Positions 49,240-57,577 of a stretch of 64,000 nucleotides of DNA are shown in pieces. Origin of the DNA: UBA10518 sp022837185 (GTDB lineage: Bacteria > Desulfobacterota > Desulfobulbia > Desulfobulbales > Desulfobulbaceae); contig JAVEQK010000001.1 in NCBI GenBank assembly GCA_034007705.1, forward strand, positions 186,001 to 250,000, in the 5' to 3' direction. The translations under genes were made by a program, and so were the position numbers. Position 1 is the first letter of the stretch. Each line of letters opens with the position of its first letter. The notes beneath the pieces were generated by a model. It worked only from the letters and a program-made list of their open reading frames with translations. It did not search any database and was not told the origin of the DNA.

Positions 49240-50544
49240 ATGAGCGGTCTCGCCAGCGCGGCAAGTATTCCCGAACTGCGGAAGCGGATCATTTTTACCC
49301 TCCTGATGCTGATGGTATACAGGATGGGTGTCCAGATACCCACGCCCGGAATCAACGGAGAGGCCCTGGCCGCATTTTTCAAGCAGAATGCCGACACCCT
49401 GTTCGGGATGTTCAACATGTTTTCCGGCGGAGCGCTGGAAAATTTCTCGATTTTTGCGCTGGGCATCATGCCGTACATCAGTGCGTCGATCATCATTCAG
49501 TTGCTGACCGTGGTCGTCCCCCAGCTGGAGCAGCTGAAAAAGGAAGGAGAGGCCGGCCGCCGCAAGATCACCCAGTATACCCGCTATGGAACCATCGGCC
49601 TCAGCCTCATCCAGAGCATGTTCATCGCCACTGGTTTGGAGGGGATGGCAGGACCGAGCGGCGAACCCATCGTCATGGTGCCGGGACTGCACTTTAAACT
49701 GATGACCATGCTGACCCTGACCTCGGGCACGGCGTTCATCATGTGGCTCGGCGAACAGATGACGGAACGGGGCATCGGCAACGGCATATCCCTGATCATT
49801 TTTGCCGGTATCGTGGCGCGGATGCCTGCCGCCATCGGCAATACCATCCAGCTCGTCAAGGCCGGGGAACTGGCGGTTATCTTCCTGCCTATTCTCCTGG
49901 TCATGATGGTCGCCATTGTCGCTTTCATCATCTTTGTCGAAACGGCTCAGAGACGTATTCCCATTCAATACGCCAAGCGAGTGGTGGGCAGAAGGGTCTA
50001 CGGCGGCCAGTCCAGCCATCTGCCTCTCAAAATCAATATTTCCGGGGTCATCCCGCCTATTTTCGCCTCGTCGATCATGATGTTCCCGGCAACCATCGGC
50101 AGCTTTATCCAGATAGACTGGGTTCAGAAGGTCTCGGCCGCCCTGTCGCCCGGAACAGTCTATTATTATATAATTTTTACCGGCTTTATCGTTTTTTTCT
50201 GTTTCTTTTACACAGCCGTGACCTTCAAGCCGGACGATGTCGCCGAAAACCTGAAGAAAAACGGAGGATTCGTCCCGGGGATACGTCCGGGCAAGAAGAC
50301 CTCCGAGTTCATCGACAAGATCCTGACCCGATTGACCGTCGTCGGGGCAATCTATCTCAGTGCGGTCTGCATCATGCCGACCCTGTTGATCAGCAAGTTC
50401 AACATACCGTTTTATTTCGGCGGCACGGCGCTTCTTATCGTGGTGGGCGTTTCCATCGATACGATTTCTCAGATAGAATCCCACCTGGTCATGCGCAATT
50501 ATGAGGGATTTCTCAAGGCAGGCCGAATCAAAGGACGGCGCTGA
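49240..50544 (+). CDS. secY: Protein translocase subunit SecY
   Basis: SecY is the membrane channel for protein export and insertion. The 434 residues have ten hydrophobic helices. Signatures include GVQIPTPGINGEAL, the plug region FSGGALENFSIFALGIMPYISASIIIQLL, and the C5 loop GFVPGIRPGKKTSEFIDKIL with the conserved Arg. It follows rplO by four bases, the usual spc-operon place. Its partner SecE is at 23456; secG is not in the window. Confidence 0.98.
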   Translation: MSGLASAASIPELRKRIIFTLLMLMVYRMGVQIPTPGINGEALAAFFKQNADTLFGMFNMFSGGALENFSIFALGIMPYISASIIIQLLTVVVPQLEQLKKEGEAGRRKITQYTRYGTIGLSLIQSMFIATGLEGMAGPSGEPIVMVPGLHFKLMTMLTLTSGTAFIMWLGEQMTERGIGNGISLIIFAGIVARMPAAIGNTIQLVKAGELAVIFLPILLVMMVAIVAFIIFVETAQRRIPIQYAKRVVGRRVYGGQSSHLPLKINISGVIPPIFASSIMMFPATIGSFIQIDWVQKVSAALSPGTVYYYIIFTGFIVFFCFFYTAVTFKPDDVAENLKKNGGFVPGIRPGKKTSEFIDKILTRLTVVGAIYLSAVCIMPTLLISKFNIPFYFGGTALLIVVGVSIDTISQIESHLVMRNYEGFLKAGRIKGRR

Positions 50545-50556
50545 TAACGGGATACA

Positions 50557-51336
50557 GTGACGGATCAGGAAAAGGCCATAACTGTCAAAACGCCCGAAGA
50601 GATTGCCATCATGTTCGAGGCGAACCAGATTGTCGCCGGGGTTTTGCGGCTCCTGCAGCATCAGGTTCGCCCGGGATTGTCGACTCTGCGGCTGGACCAA
50701 TGGGCGGAGGAATACTGCCGGGATCATCATGGCGAGCCCGCCTTCAAGGGATACAGAGGATTCCCGGGCAGCCTGTGCGTCTCGATCAACGAGGAGGTCG
50801 TCCACGGCATCCCTTCCAATAAAGTCATCCTGCGGGAAGGAGATATCGTCAGCGTGGATTTCGGGGTCCGATACCAGGGTTTTTACGGCGACGCAGCTGT
50901 TACCATCCCCATCGGCAACATCTCCCCGCAAAAGGATAAACTGATGAGGGTGACCCGGGAGGCGCTCGATCAGGCCATCACCCAGGTACGGGTCGGCAAC
51001 AGGGTCGCCGATATATCCAGGGCGATTCAGGATCATGTGGAGAAGAACGGCTTTGCCGTTGTCCGGCAGTTTGTCGGCCACGGTATCGGCACAAATCTGC
51101 ACGAGAGTCCCGAGGTTCCCAATTATGTGCAGGACAACCGTTCGTCGCCCCGGATCCTTGAAGGGATGGTCCTGGCAATTGAACCGATGGTCAATGCCGG
51201 AACATCCAAGGTCAAGGTACTGGGAGACAACTGGACTGTCGTGACCGCGGATCGAAAGCCTTCGGCACATTTCGAGCATTCGGTTGCCGCCACGGGCAAA
51301 GGTCCGTTCGTCCTCAGCGCTGTGCCGGAGGCCTGA
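50557..51336 (+). CDS. map: Methionine aminopeptidase, type I
   Basis: Map removes the initiator methionine from nascent proteins. The GTG at 50557 gives 259 residues. The metal ligands are visible in the order expected: VSVDFGVRYQGFYGDAAVT (two Asp), GHGIGTNLHESPEVPNY (His), GMVLAIEPMVNAG (Glu) and HFEHSVA (Glu). It follows secY by 12 bases, and adk, often found between them, is absent. Confidence 0.97.
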   Translation: MTDQEKAITVKTPEEIAIMFEANQIVAGVLRLLQHQVRPGLSTLRLDQWAEEYCRDHHGEPAFKGYRGFPGSLCVSINEEVVHGIPSNKVILREGDIVSVDFGVRYQGFYGDAAVTIPIGNISPQKDKLMRVTREALDQAITQVRVGNRVADISRAIQDHVEKNGFAVVRQFVGHGIGTNLHESPEVPNYVQDNRSSPRILEGMVLAIEPMVNAGTSKVKVLGDNWTVVTADRKPSAHFEHSVAATGKGPFVLSAVPEA

Positions 51337-51379
51337 ATGGAGCCACGTGTTCGCATGCGGCATCTCCCCGAAAAAGTGG

Positions 51380-51408
51380 TTGAAAAAATAACGTAACTTA
51401 GATATATT
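51380..51408 (+). promoter_or_regulatory. Promoter for infA and the alpha operon
   Basis: TTGAAA (51380-51385) and TATATT (51403-51408) are 17 bases apart in the AT-rich gap between map and infA. The start would fall about 35-40 bases upstream of infA. Confidence 0.75.
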
Positions 51409-51451
51409 ACAATTTTTTGTGCTGTTCGATTTTTTTTAGAGGATGTGGAGT

Positions 51452-51682
51452 ATGTCCAAGGAAGATGCCATAGAAGTGGAAGGCACAATCATAGAGCCGT
51501 TGCCGAACGCGATGTTTCGCGTCGAACTCGATAACGGCCACAAGGTGCTTGCGCATATCTCTGGTAAAATGCGAATGCATTATATAAAAATCTTGCCCGG
51601 AGACCGGGTAACCATTGAGCTCTCTCCGTATGATCTCACGCGGGGCAGAGTGACATTCCGTTCCAAAGGCGGAAAAAGATAG
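51452..51682 (+). CDS. infA: Translation initiation factor IF-1
   Basis: IF-1 occupies the A site during initiation. The ATG at 51452 gives MSKEDAIEVEGTIIEPLPNAMFRVELDNGH, 76 residues with a single OB fold. KMRMHYIKILPGDRVTIELSPYDLTRGRVTFR is the family's signature. It is separated from map by 115 bases with its own promoter, and is followed by rpmJ. Confidence 0.97.
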   Translation: MSKEDAIEVEGTIIEPLPNAMFRVELDNGHKVLAHISGKMRMHYIKILPGDRVTIELSPYDLTRGRVTFRSKGGKR

Positions 51683-51718
51683 ACGCAGAACGTTGGCGAA
51701 TTGCCCGGGAGGACGGCG

Positions 51719-51832
51719 ATGAAAGTACGGTCATCGGTAAAAAAAATGTGCAGCGACTGCAAGGTGCTCAAGCGGAGAGGAACAGTCCGAGTCAGTTGCA
51801 AGAACAAGAAACATAAGCAGCGTCAGGGGTAG
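51719..51832 (+). CDS. rpmJ: 50S ribosomal protein L36
   Basis: A 37-residue zinc protein of the large subunit: MKVRSSVKKMCSDCKVLKRR, then a Cys and His near the end (SCKNKKHKQRQG). The CxxC...C...H set marks the zinc-binding form. It lies between infA and rpsM, a conserved place. The start follows a GGGAGGACGGCG purine-rich site. Confidence 0.95.
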   Translation: MKVRSSVKKMCSDCKVLKRRGTVRVSCKNKKHKQRQG

Positions 51833-51872
51833 ACCGACAACCCGGAACTGATTTGCAAAAAGGAGTAAGCTC

Positions 51873-52241
51873 TTGGCACGTATAGCTGGTGTAGATTTAC
51901 CGAAAAACAAACATCTTGACAGGGCGCTGACCTATATCTACGGCATAGGCCTGTCCTCGGCGCGGGAAATACTCGATAAGGCGGACCTTCCCTATCAGAT
52001 GAACAGTGACGACCTCAGCACCGACGAGGTCACCAAGATCAGGAAGATCATCGAGGCCGGGTACATGGTTGAGGGCGACAAACGGCGTGAAGTGTCCATG
52101 GATATCAAACGCCTCACCGACCTCGGATGCTACCGGGGCCGCCGCCATCGCCTCGGACTGCCCTGCAACGGTCAGAGGACAAAGACCAATGCCCGTACCC
52201 GCAAGGGACCGCGGCGCGGTCCGGCGGTCAAGAAAAAGTAG
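51873..52241 (+). CDS. rpsM: 30S ribosomal protein S13
   Basis: S13 bridges the subunits and contacts P-site tRNA. The TTG at 51873 follows AAGGAG and gives MARIAGVDLPKNKHLDRALTYIYGIG, 122 residues, exactly the conserved N-terminus. The C-terminal GLPCNGQRTKTNARTRKGPRR is the family's signature. First gene of the alpha block here. Confidence 0.96.
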   Translation: MARIAGVDLPKNKHLDRALTYIYGIGLSSAREILDKADLPYQMNSDDLSTDEVTKIRKIIEAGYMVEGDKRREVSMDIKRLTDLGCYRGRRHRLGLPCNGQRTKTNARTRKGPRRGPAVKKK

Positions 52242-52295
52242 TCAACCCTGATTTTCCACGTTGAACAACGCGGAAGAAGATAATACGGAGCAGTC

Positions 52296-52694
52296 ATGGC
52301 AAAGCAGAAGAAAACCGCCGGGAAGGTCAAGCGCAAAGATAAAAAGAGTGTCCCGGAAGGAATTGTTTCCATTTATTCAACCTTCAATAACACTCTGGTG
52401 ACGATTGCCGACCGGCAGGGCAATGTGCTCTCCTGGTCCAGCGCTGGAGTGATAGGATTCAAGGGGTCCCGGAAGTCGACCCCCTTTGCCGCCCAGAACG
52501 CCCTGGCCGATGCGGTTGCCAAGGCAAAGGAAAACGGCATACGCAAGGTTGAAGTGCGTGTCAAAGGTCCCGGCCCCGGCCGGGAAGCTGCGCTTCGCGC
52601 ACTTACGACGGCCGAAGTCGAAGTGAGCAAAATAAGCGATATAACGCCCATCCCTCACAACGGCTGCAAGCCCCCCAAGCGCAGAAGAGTATAA
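52296..52694 (+). CDS. rpsK: 30S ribosomal protein S11
   Basis: S11 lies on the platform near the E-site mRNA. The 132 residues start with a Lys-rich tail, then GIVSIYSTFNNTLVTIADRQGN and SSAGVIGFKGSRKSTPFAAQNA. They end DITPIPHNGCKPPKRRRV, the family's signature. Standard position. Confidence 0.98.
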   Translation: MAKQKKTAGKVKRKDKKSVPEGIVSIYSTFNNTLVTIADRQGNVLSWSSAGVIGFKGSRKSTPFAAQNALADAVAKAKENGIRKVEVRVKGPGPGREAALRALTTAEVEVSKISDITPIPHNGCKPPKRRRV

Positions 52695-52779
52695 GAAGCG
52701 CCGCAAATTTTCCACGGCGGGCCCGCGACCGGTCAACCCGGCATGACGGGTCGCAGCCGACTCATCACGGAGGTATAAG

Positions 52780-53409
52780 TTGGCCAGATACACAGAAGCA
52801 TCCTGCAGGTTGTGCAGGCGGGAAAATCTGAAATTATTTCTCAAGGGTGAACGGTGTTATTCTGATAAATGTGCTTTTGAACGGCGATCCTATGCGCCGG
52901 GTCAGCATGGTCAGAACAGATTCAGAAAAATGTCCGACTATGCCGCCCAGTTACGGGAAAAACAGAAAGTCAAGCACATGTACGGCATGCTGGAAGGCCA
53001 GTTCCGCAATTTTTTCGTCAACGCGGAACAAGCCAGGGGCGTTACCGGCGACAATCTGATCATGATGCTTGAACGGCGGCTGGACAACGTCGTATACCGC
53101 CTTGGTTTCGCCGGTTCCAGGAACCAGGCCCGGCAGCTCGTCCGCCACAATCATTTTCTGGTGAACAACCGCAAGGTCAATATCCCGTCGTACCAGGTCG
53201 CGGTGGATGATGTTATCTCCCTGAAGGAAAAGAGCAGGAAGAATGAAGTCATCATCGACAATCTCGAGGGAGTGGCCCGCAGAGGCGTGCCCGCATGGCT
53301 CGAGCTTGACGCCCCCAACTTCCAGGGAACGGTCAAATCCCTGCCCGGCAGGGAAGAAGTCACTATGCCGATTCAGGAACAGCTGATTGTCGAGCTGTAC
53401 TCCAAGTAA
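52780..53409 (+). CDS. rpsD: 30S ribosomal protein S4
   Basis: S4 nucleates 16S 5'-domain assembly. The TTG at 52780, after CGGAGGT, gives MARYTEASCRLCRRENLKLFLKG, 209 residues. The two CxxC-like cysteine pairs near the start (CRLC and a later CY...C) suggest the zinc-binding form. The S4 RNA-binding domain MLERRLDNVVYRLGFAGSRNQARQLVRHNHFLVN is clear. Confidence 0.96.
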   Translation: MARYTEASCRLCRRENLKLFLKGERCYSDKCAFERRSYAPGQHGQNRFRKMSDYAAQLREKQKVKHMYGMLEGQFRNFFVNAEQARGVTGDNLIMMLERRLDNVVYRLGFAGSRNQARQLVRHNHFLVNNRKVNIPSYQVAVDDVISLKEKSRKNEVIIDNLEGVARRGVPAWLELDAPNFQGTVKSLPGREEVTMPIQEQLIVELYSK

Positions 53410-53429
53410 CATTAACCGTCAGGTAGAGC

Positions 53430-54473
53430 ATGGCACAGCAAATCATGGAAGAAATCCCGTTTTATAAAAACTGGCATGATCTCATCCGCCCTGAGCGGAT
53501 CGAGGTCAGCAAGGAGACCCGCACCAACAGGTACTGCAAGTTTGTCTGCCAGCCCCTGGAGCGCGGCTTCGCCACCACCATCGGCAATTCCCTGCGCCGG
53601 ATACTGCTGTCGACCATACGGGGCGCGGCGATTACTTCGATCAGGGTGGACAACGCCCTGCATGAATTTACCACCATTGACGGCATTCATGAGGACCTCG
53701 CCGAGATCATCCTGAACTTCAAGCAGGTCCGGCTCAAGCTGAATCATTCGGATTCCCAGACGGTCACTATCGACAAAAAAGGCCCCGGAGTAGTTACCGC
53801 CGGCGACATCAACGGAGAACCCTATGTGGAGGTGATGAACCCGGAGCTGCCGATCTGCACCATAACCGGTGATACCCGGTTCAGGGCCGAACTTGAGGTA
53901 AAATGGGGCAAGGGGTATCGGCCGGCGGAGCTGAATAAGACCGAAGATCAGCCCATCGGCGTTATCCCGATAGATTCTGTGTTTTCGCCCATCAGGCGCA
54001 TTCAGTATGTTGTCAGCCAGGCCCGCGTCGGCCAGCAGACCGACTATGACCGGCTGACCATCGAACTGGAAACCGACGGCAGCGTCACCCCGGAAAACGC
54101 TCTGGCCTTCGCGGCGAAAATACTCAAGGACCAGATGACCATCTTCATCAATTTTGACGAGGAGTCCGCTGAACCCGACGAAGAGGAAATCGGCGGCGAT
54201 GATAAGGACAAGTATCCCTCGTTCCTTGACAAGGATGTCGATGACCTTGAATTGTCCGTTCGATCAGCCAATTGTCTGAAAAATGCCAAGATTCAGTATA
54301 TCGGGCAACTGGTGCAGAAGACCGATGCGGAGATGCTCAAAACCAAAAATTTCGGGCGCAAATCTCTGAATGAAATCAGAGCCCTGCTGGCGGAGCACAA
54401 TCTCTCTCTGGGGATGAATATCGAGGGGTGGATACCCCCTGATCAGCGGGAGGAAAAGGAAGACGAGGCCTGA
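53430..54473 (+). CDS. rpoA: DNA-directed RNA polymerase subunit alpha
   Basis: RpoA dimerises to start polymerase assembly, and its C-terminal domain touches UP elements and activators. The 347 residues include PLERGFATTIGNSLRRILLST in the N-terminal domain. An acidic linker follows (SAEPDEEEIGGDDKDK, about residues 246-262). The CTD (LELSVRSANCLKNAKIQYIGQLV, FGRKSLNEIRALLAEHNLSLGM) is intact. Standard position between rpsD and rplQ. Confidence 0.98.
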   Translation: MAQQIMEEIPFYKNWHDLIRPERIEVSKETRTNRYCKFVCQPLERGFATTIGNSLRRILLSTIRGAAITSIRVDNALHEFTTIDGIHEDLAEIILNFKQVRLKLNHSDSQTVTIDKKGPGVVTAGDINGEPYVEVMNPELPICTITGDTRFRAELEVKWGKGYRPAELNKTEDQPIGVIPIDSVFSPIRRIQYVVSQARVGQQTDYDRLTIELETDGSVTPENALAFAAKILKDQMTIFINFDEESAEPDEEEIGGDDKDKYPSFLDKDVDDLELSVRSANCLKNAKIQYIGQLVQKTDAEMLKTKNFGRKSLNEIRALLAEHNLSLGMNIEGWIPPDQREEKEDEA

Positions 54474-54533
54474 TATCCTCATTTCTTTTCAATAACGGCA
54501 AACTTAACGGATTACGTTTTTAGGGACAGGACA

Positions 54534-54917
54534 ATGAGACATAGAAAGGCCGGCCGTAAACTGGGCCGCACCGCATCACATCGCAAGGCAATGCTCCGGA
54601 ACATGGTGACTTCCCTGTTCGAGCACGAACGTATTGTCACCACGGTTCCCAAGGCCAAAGAGGCCCGCCGGGTCGCCGAAAAGATGATCACCCTCGCCAA
54701 GCGGGGCGGCCTGCATTCCCGGCGGCAGGCCTATTCGTATATTCAGAGCAAGGACGTGGTGGCCAAGCTGTTTGACCTGATCAGCCCCCAGTATGCCGAC
54801 CGGCAGGGCGGTTATACCCGGATCATCCGCACCGGCAGCCGGCTCGGCGATGCCGCGCCCATGGCTATCCTTGAGCTGGTCGGGTATGAAGATACCGAAC
54901 CGGCGGTTGAGGAATAG
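54534..54917 (+). CDS. rplQ: 50S ribosomal protein L17
   Basis: L17 lies near the exit tunnel. The 127 residues start RHRKAGRKLGRTASHRKAMLRNMVTSL and include RIVTTVPKAKEARRVAEKMITLAK. The C-terminal GGYTRIIRTGSRLGDAAPMAILELV is typical. It closes the ribosomal block and is followed by a strong terminator. Confidence 0.98.
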   Translation: MRHRKAGRKLGRTASHRKAMLRNMVTSLFEHERIVTTVPKAKEARRVAEKMITLAKRGGLHSRRQAYSYIQSKDVVAKLFDLISPQYADRQGGYTRIIRTGSRLGDAAPMAILELVGYEDTEPAVEE

Positions 54918-54948
54918 TGCCGGAAATCGTCCGAAGACCATGTGACGG

Positions 54949-54989
54949 AAAAGCTGATATGGCTCGGGCCATATCAGCTTTTTGTTTTT
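54949..54989 (+). terminator. Intrinsic terminator after rplQ
   Basis: AAAAGCTGATATGGC (54949-54963) pairs perfectly with GCCATATCAGCTTTT (54968-54982) around TCGG, followed by TGTTTTT. It ends the alpha operon 31 bases after the rplQ stop. Confidence 0.95.
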
Positions 54990-54993
54990 AACG

Positions 54994-55770
54994 ATGCCCA
55001 ACATCATCCCCGATCAGGAAATGATTCCCGAGGGCCGCACGGTGGTCGGCCCGGAACCCTTTCAGTTTCGCTGTCATCCCGGTGTCGGATGTTTCAAGAT
55101 CTGCTGCCGCCGGCTGGAACTGTACCTCTACCCCTACGATGTCCTCCGGCTCAAGACCTCCCTCAACATCCATTCCGCTCTCTTTCTGAGAAAACATGTC
55201 CGCCTCGCGCCCGGGAGTCATCCTTTTTTTCCCTCGGTCATGCTGAACATGCGCGATGATGTTGAGCATACCTGCCCCTTCCTGGGGGAAAAGGGATGTT
55301 CGGTCTATCCCGACAGGCCGACGGCCTGCAGGACGTATCCCCTGGAACGGGCGGTGGAGAAGAGGGAGGGAGAGGCCCGTCTCCACACCCATTACTTCAT
55401 GACCCATCATGCTTACTGCCTCGGCCACGGCGAACGGAATGCCTATACCCTGGACCAGTGGGAACGGGAGCAGATGCTCTATGAATACAACCTGATGGGC
55501 GACCTCTGGGCCGAGATCGATGCTTTTTTCGCCTCCAACCCCTGGCAGGGAGAGGGCACCGCCGGCCCCCTGCAGCAACTGGCCTTCATGGTCTGCTATA
55601 ATATCGATGATTTCCGTGCATATGTTGCGCAACACCGTCTGTTGCAGCGATTTGCCCTTGACAGGAGCAGGCGGCGGCGCATCGAGCGGGACGACGAGGA
55701 GCTGCTGAAATTCGGATTCGAATGGCTGCTCCATGTCCTCGGTGGTGCCTCGCCGCTGCGGCCCAGGTAG
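54994..55770 (+). CDS. YkgJ-type cysteine-cluster protein
   Basis: A 258-residue protein of the YkgJ (putative zinc- or iron-chelating) family, whose function is not established. The cysteine pattern is CHPGVGCFKICC near residue 28-39, then CPFLGEKGCSVYPDRPTACRTYP near 94-116, matching the family's CxxxxxxxxCC ... C ... C ... C layout. The ATG at 54994 is used because an upstream TTG lies inside the terminator. It sits alone between the rplQ terminator and the rpsB leader, so its regulation is separate; the ribosome-binding site is weak. No membrane segment is seen. Confidence 0.75.
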   Translation: MPNIIPDQEMIPEGRTVVGPEPFQFRCHPGVGCFKICCRRLELYLYPYDVLRLKTSLNIHSALFLRKHVRLAPGSHPFFPSVMLNMRDDVEHTCPFLGEKGCSVYPDRPTACRTYPLERAVEKREGEARLHTHYFMTHHAYCLGHGERNAYTLDQWEREQMLYEYNLMGDLWAEIDAFFASNPWQGEGTAGPLQQLAFMVCYNIDDFRAYVAQHRLLQRFALDRSRRRRIERDDEELLKFGFEWLLHVLGGASPLRPR

Positions 55771-55867
55771 CTTTGTTCCTGCCGGTTCAGGCTGCCCGGC
55801 CCGCACCGCCTCACTGTCATCTCCCCGCCCGCCTGCACCGCTATCGGCTGTTCCCGCGGCGAATATA

Positions 55868-55896
55868 TTGAAATAATGCAATGGCTGTGGTAAAAA
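55868..55896 (+). promoter_or_regulatory. Possible promoter of the rpsB operon
   Basis: TTGAAA (55868-55873) and TAAAAA (55891-55896) are 17 bases apart in the 262-base gap before rpsB. The -10 is only a fair match, so this is tentative. Confidence 0.45.
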
Positions 55897-55917
55897 GAAA
55901 GATTGCAGTTAATTCTT

Positions 55918-55940
55918 ACCCCGGGGCGGAGTCCCGGGCA
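55918..55940 (+). promoter_or_regulatory. Palindromic element in the rpsB leader
   Basis: Two CCCGGG hexamers (55920-55925 and 55933-55938) flank GCGGAGT and can pair with each other or each self-pair. It is the only clear structure in the rpsB 5' region; a role in S2 autoregulation is possible but unproven. Confidence 0.4.
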
Positions 55941-56032
55941 ACCACACACATCCCGCTATCGCCCTTTGGTGTCCTTGTCAGGATCGGGCCCAGGGATGGA
56001 GGAACAACCATAAACCAACCGGAGGACGAATC

Positions 56033-56830
56033 ATGACACAGGTAACCATGCGACAGATGCTCGAGGCAGGGCTGCATTTCGGCCATCAGACCAGAAGATG
56101 GAATCCCAAGATGAAGCCGTACATCTACGGGCCCCGCAACGGCATCTACATCATCAACCTTGACGCCACCATGCGGCAATTCAGACATGCGTACGAGTTT
56201 ACCGTTGACCTGGTCGCCGGGGGAGGCAACCTTCTTTTTGTCGGCACCAAAAGACAGGCCCAGGACATCATCACCCAGGAGGCGGAGCGGTGCGGCATGC
56301 CCTATATCAACTATCGCTGGCTCGGCGGCATGCTGACCAATTTTCAGACCATCAGGCTGTCCGTTGACCGGTTGAAGAAAATTGAGGCCATGAAAGAAGA
56401 CGGCACCATCAACCGGTTTCCGAAAAAGGAAATCCTGATGATGGACAAGGAGCTCGGCAAGCTGAACCGCAACCTGGGCGGTATAAAGCAGATGCGCACC
56501 CTGCCGGATGCCCTGTTCGTCGTTGACCCGAAGAACGAGGAGATTGCCGTCAGCGAGGCCAATAAACTGAACATCCCGGTCATCGCCCTGACCGACACGA
56601 ACTGCGACCCCGACGGCATCGATTATCTCATCCCGGGAAATGACGATGCGATCAGGTCGATCAAGCTTATTTCCTCCCTGGTTGCCGAGGCAGTCATGGA
56701 AGGCAAGGCCCGCCGGGGCGAACAGGAAGAAGTCGGGGTTGAGGAGATGGAAGCCGCCATGCAGGCCCAATCCGTTGAAGAGACGGCTGGAGGCACGGAA
56801 AGCGCGGAACCGCCCCAGGACAAGGAATAG
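56033..56830 (+). CDS. rpsB: 30S ribosomal protein S2
   Basis: S2 is a late-assembly small-subunit protein that helps S1 bind. The 265 residues start VTMRQMLEAGLHFGHQTRRWNPKM and contain PYINYRWLGGMLTNFQTIR. PDALFVVDPKNEEIAVSEANKLNIPVIALTDTNCDPDGIDYLIPGNDDA is the family core (shown in part). The last 35 residues are acidic and low-complexity. It starts the rpsB-tsf-pyrH-frr run. Confidence 0.97.
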   Translation: MTQVTMRQMLEAGLHFGHQTRRWNPKMKPYIYGPRNGIYIINLDATMRQFRHAYEFTVDLVAGGGNLLFVGTKRQAQDIITQEAERCGMPYINYRWLGGMLTNFQTIRLSVDRLKKIEAMKEDGTINRFPKKEILMMDKELGKLNRNLGGIKQMRTLPDALFVVDPKNEEIAVSEANKLNIPVIALTDTNCDPDGIDYLIPGNDDAIRSIKLISSLVAEAVMEGKARRGEQEEVGVEEMEAAMQAQSVEETAGGTESAEPPQDKE

Positions 56831-56911
56831 TCAGACCGCCGTCCGGCAGACAGTGCAGGGACCCGGGGGTCCCTCCTGCCTATCCGAATTTACATCATAA
56901 AGGAGAACAGC

Positions 56912-57505
56912 GTGAATATTACAAGCCAGATGGTCAAAGAACTGCGTGATAAGACCAATGCCGGCATGATGGACTGCAAAAAGGCCCTTACCGAAACGGC
57001 CGGAGACATGGAAAAGGCGATTGACCTCCTGCGCCAGAAAGGGTTGGCGGTTGCCCGGAAGAGGGCGGATCGCGTGACCAGCCAGGGAGTAGTGGAAAGC
57101 TATATCCATGCCGGCGCCAAGCTGGGCGTCCTGGTCGAAGTGGGGTGCGAAACGGATTTCGTTGCCAAGACCGATGATTTTGTCGCCTTTGCCAGGGATG
57201 TCGCCATGCACATAGCCGCATCCAGTCCCGTCGCCGTGACCAGGGAGGAAGTGCCCGCCGAACTGATTGAACGGGAGCGTGAGATTTACAAGGCCCAGGC
57301 CCTTGAATCGGGTAAGCCGGAAAGCATTGTCGACAAGATTGTGAGCGGCAAGATCGACAAGTTCATGGCCGAGATATGTCTCATGGAGCAGAAATTTGTC
57401 AAGAATCCCGACCTGACGGTCCAGGATCTGCTCAATGAGCTCATTGCCAAAATGGGCGAAAACATCTCCATCAAACGGTTCGCGCGTTTTCAGATAGGCG
57501 CTTGA
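56912..57505 (+). CDS. tsf: Elongation factor Ts (short form)
   Basis: EF-Ts exchanges GDP for GTP on EF-Tu. The GTG at 56912 follows AAAGGAGA and gives 197 residues. The UBA-like N-terminus VKELRDKTNAGMMDCKKAL and the EF-Tu-contacting TDFVAKTDDF are clear. It is about 85 residues shorter than E. coli EF-Ts because one core subdomain is missing, like the Thermus form. Order rpsB-tsf is standard. Confidence 0.96.
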   Translation: MNITSQMVKELRDKTNAGMMDCKKALTETAGDMEKAIDLLRQKGLAVARKRADRVTSQGVVESYIHAGAKLGVLVEVGCETDFVAKTDDFVAFARDVAMHIAASSPVAVTREEVPAELIEREREIYKAQALESGKPESIVDKIVSGKIDKFMAEICLMEQKFVKNPDLTVQDLLNELIAKMGENISIKRFARFQIGA

Positions 57506-57577
57506 GGACGGTTCGGCATCAAGACAATGACCGGAGGGAGGCATGGTCCGGATGACCGGCAAACGGAGGAACACCGG

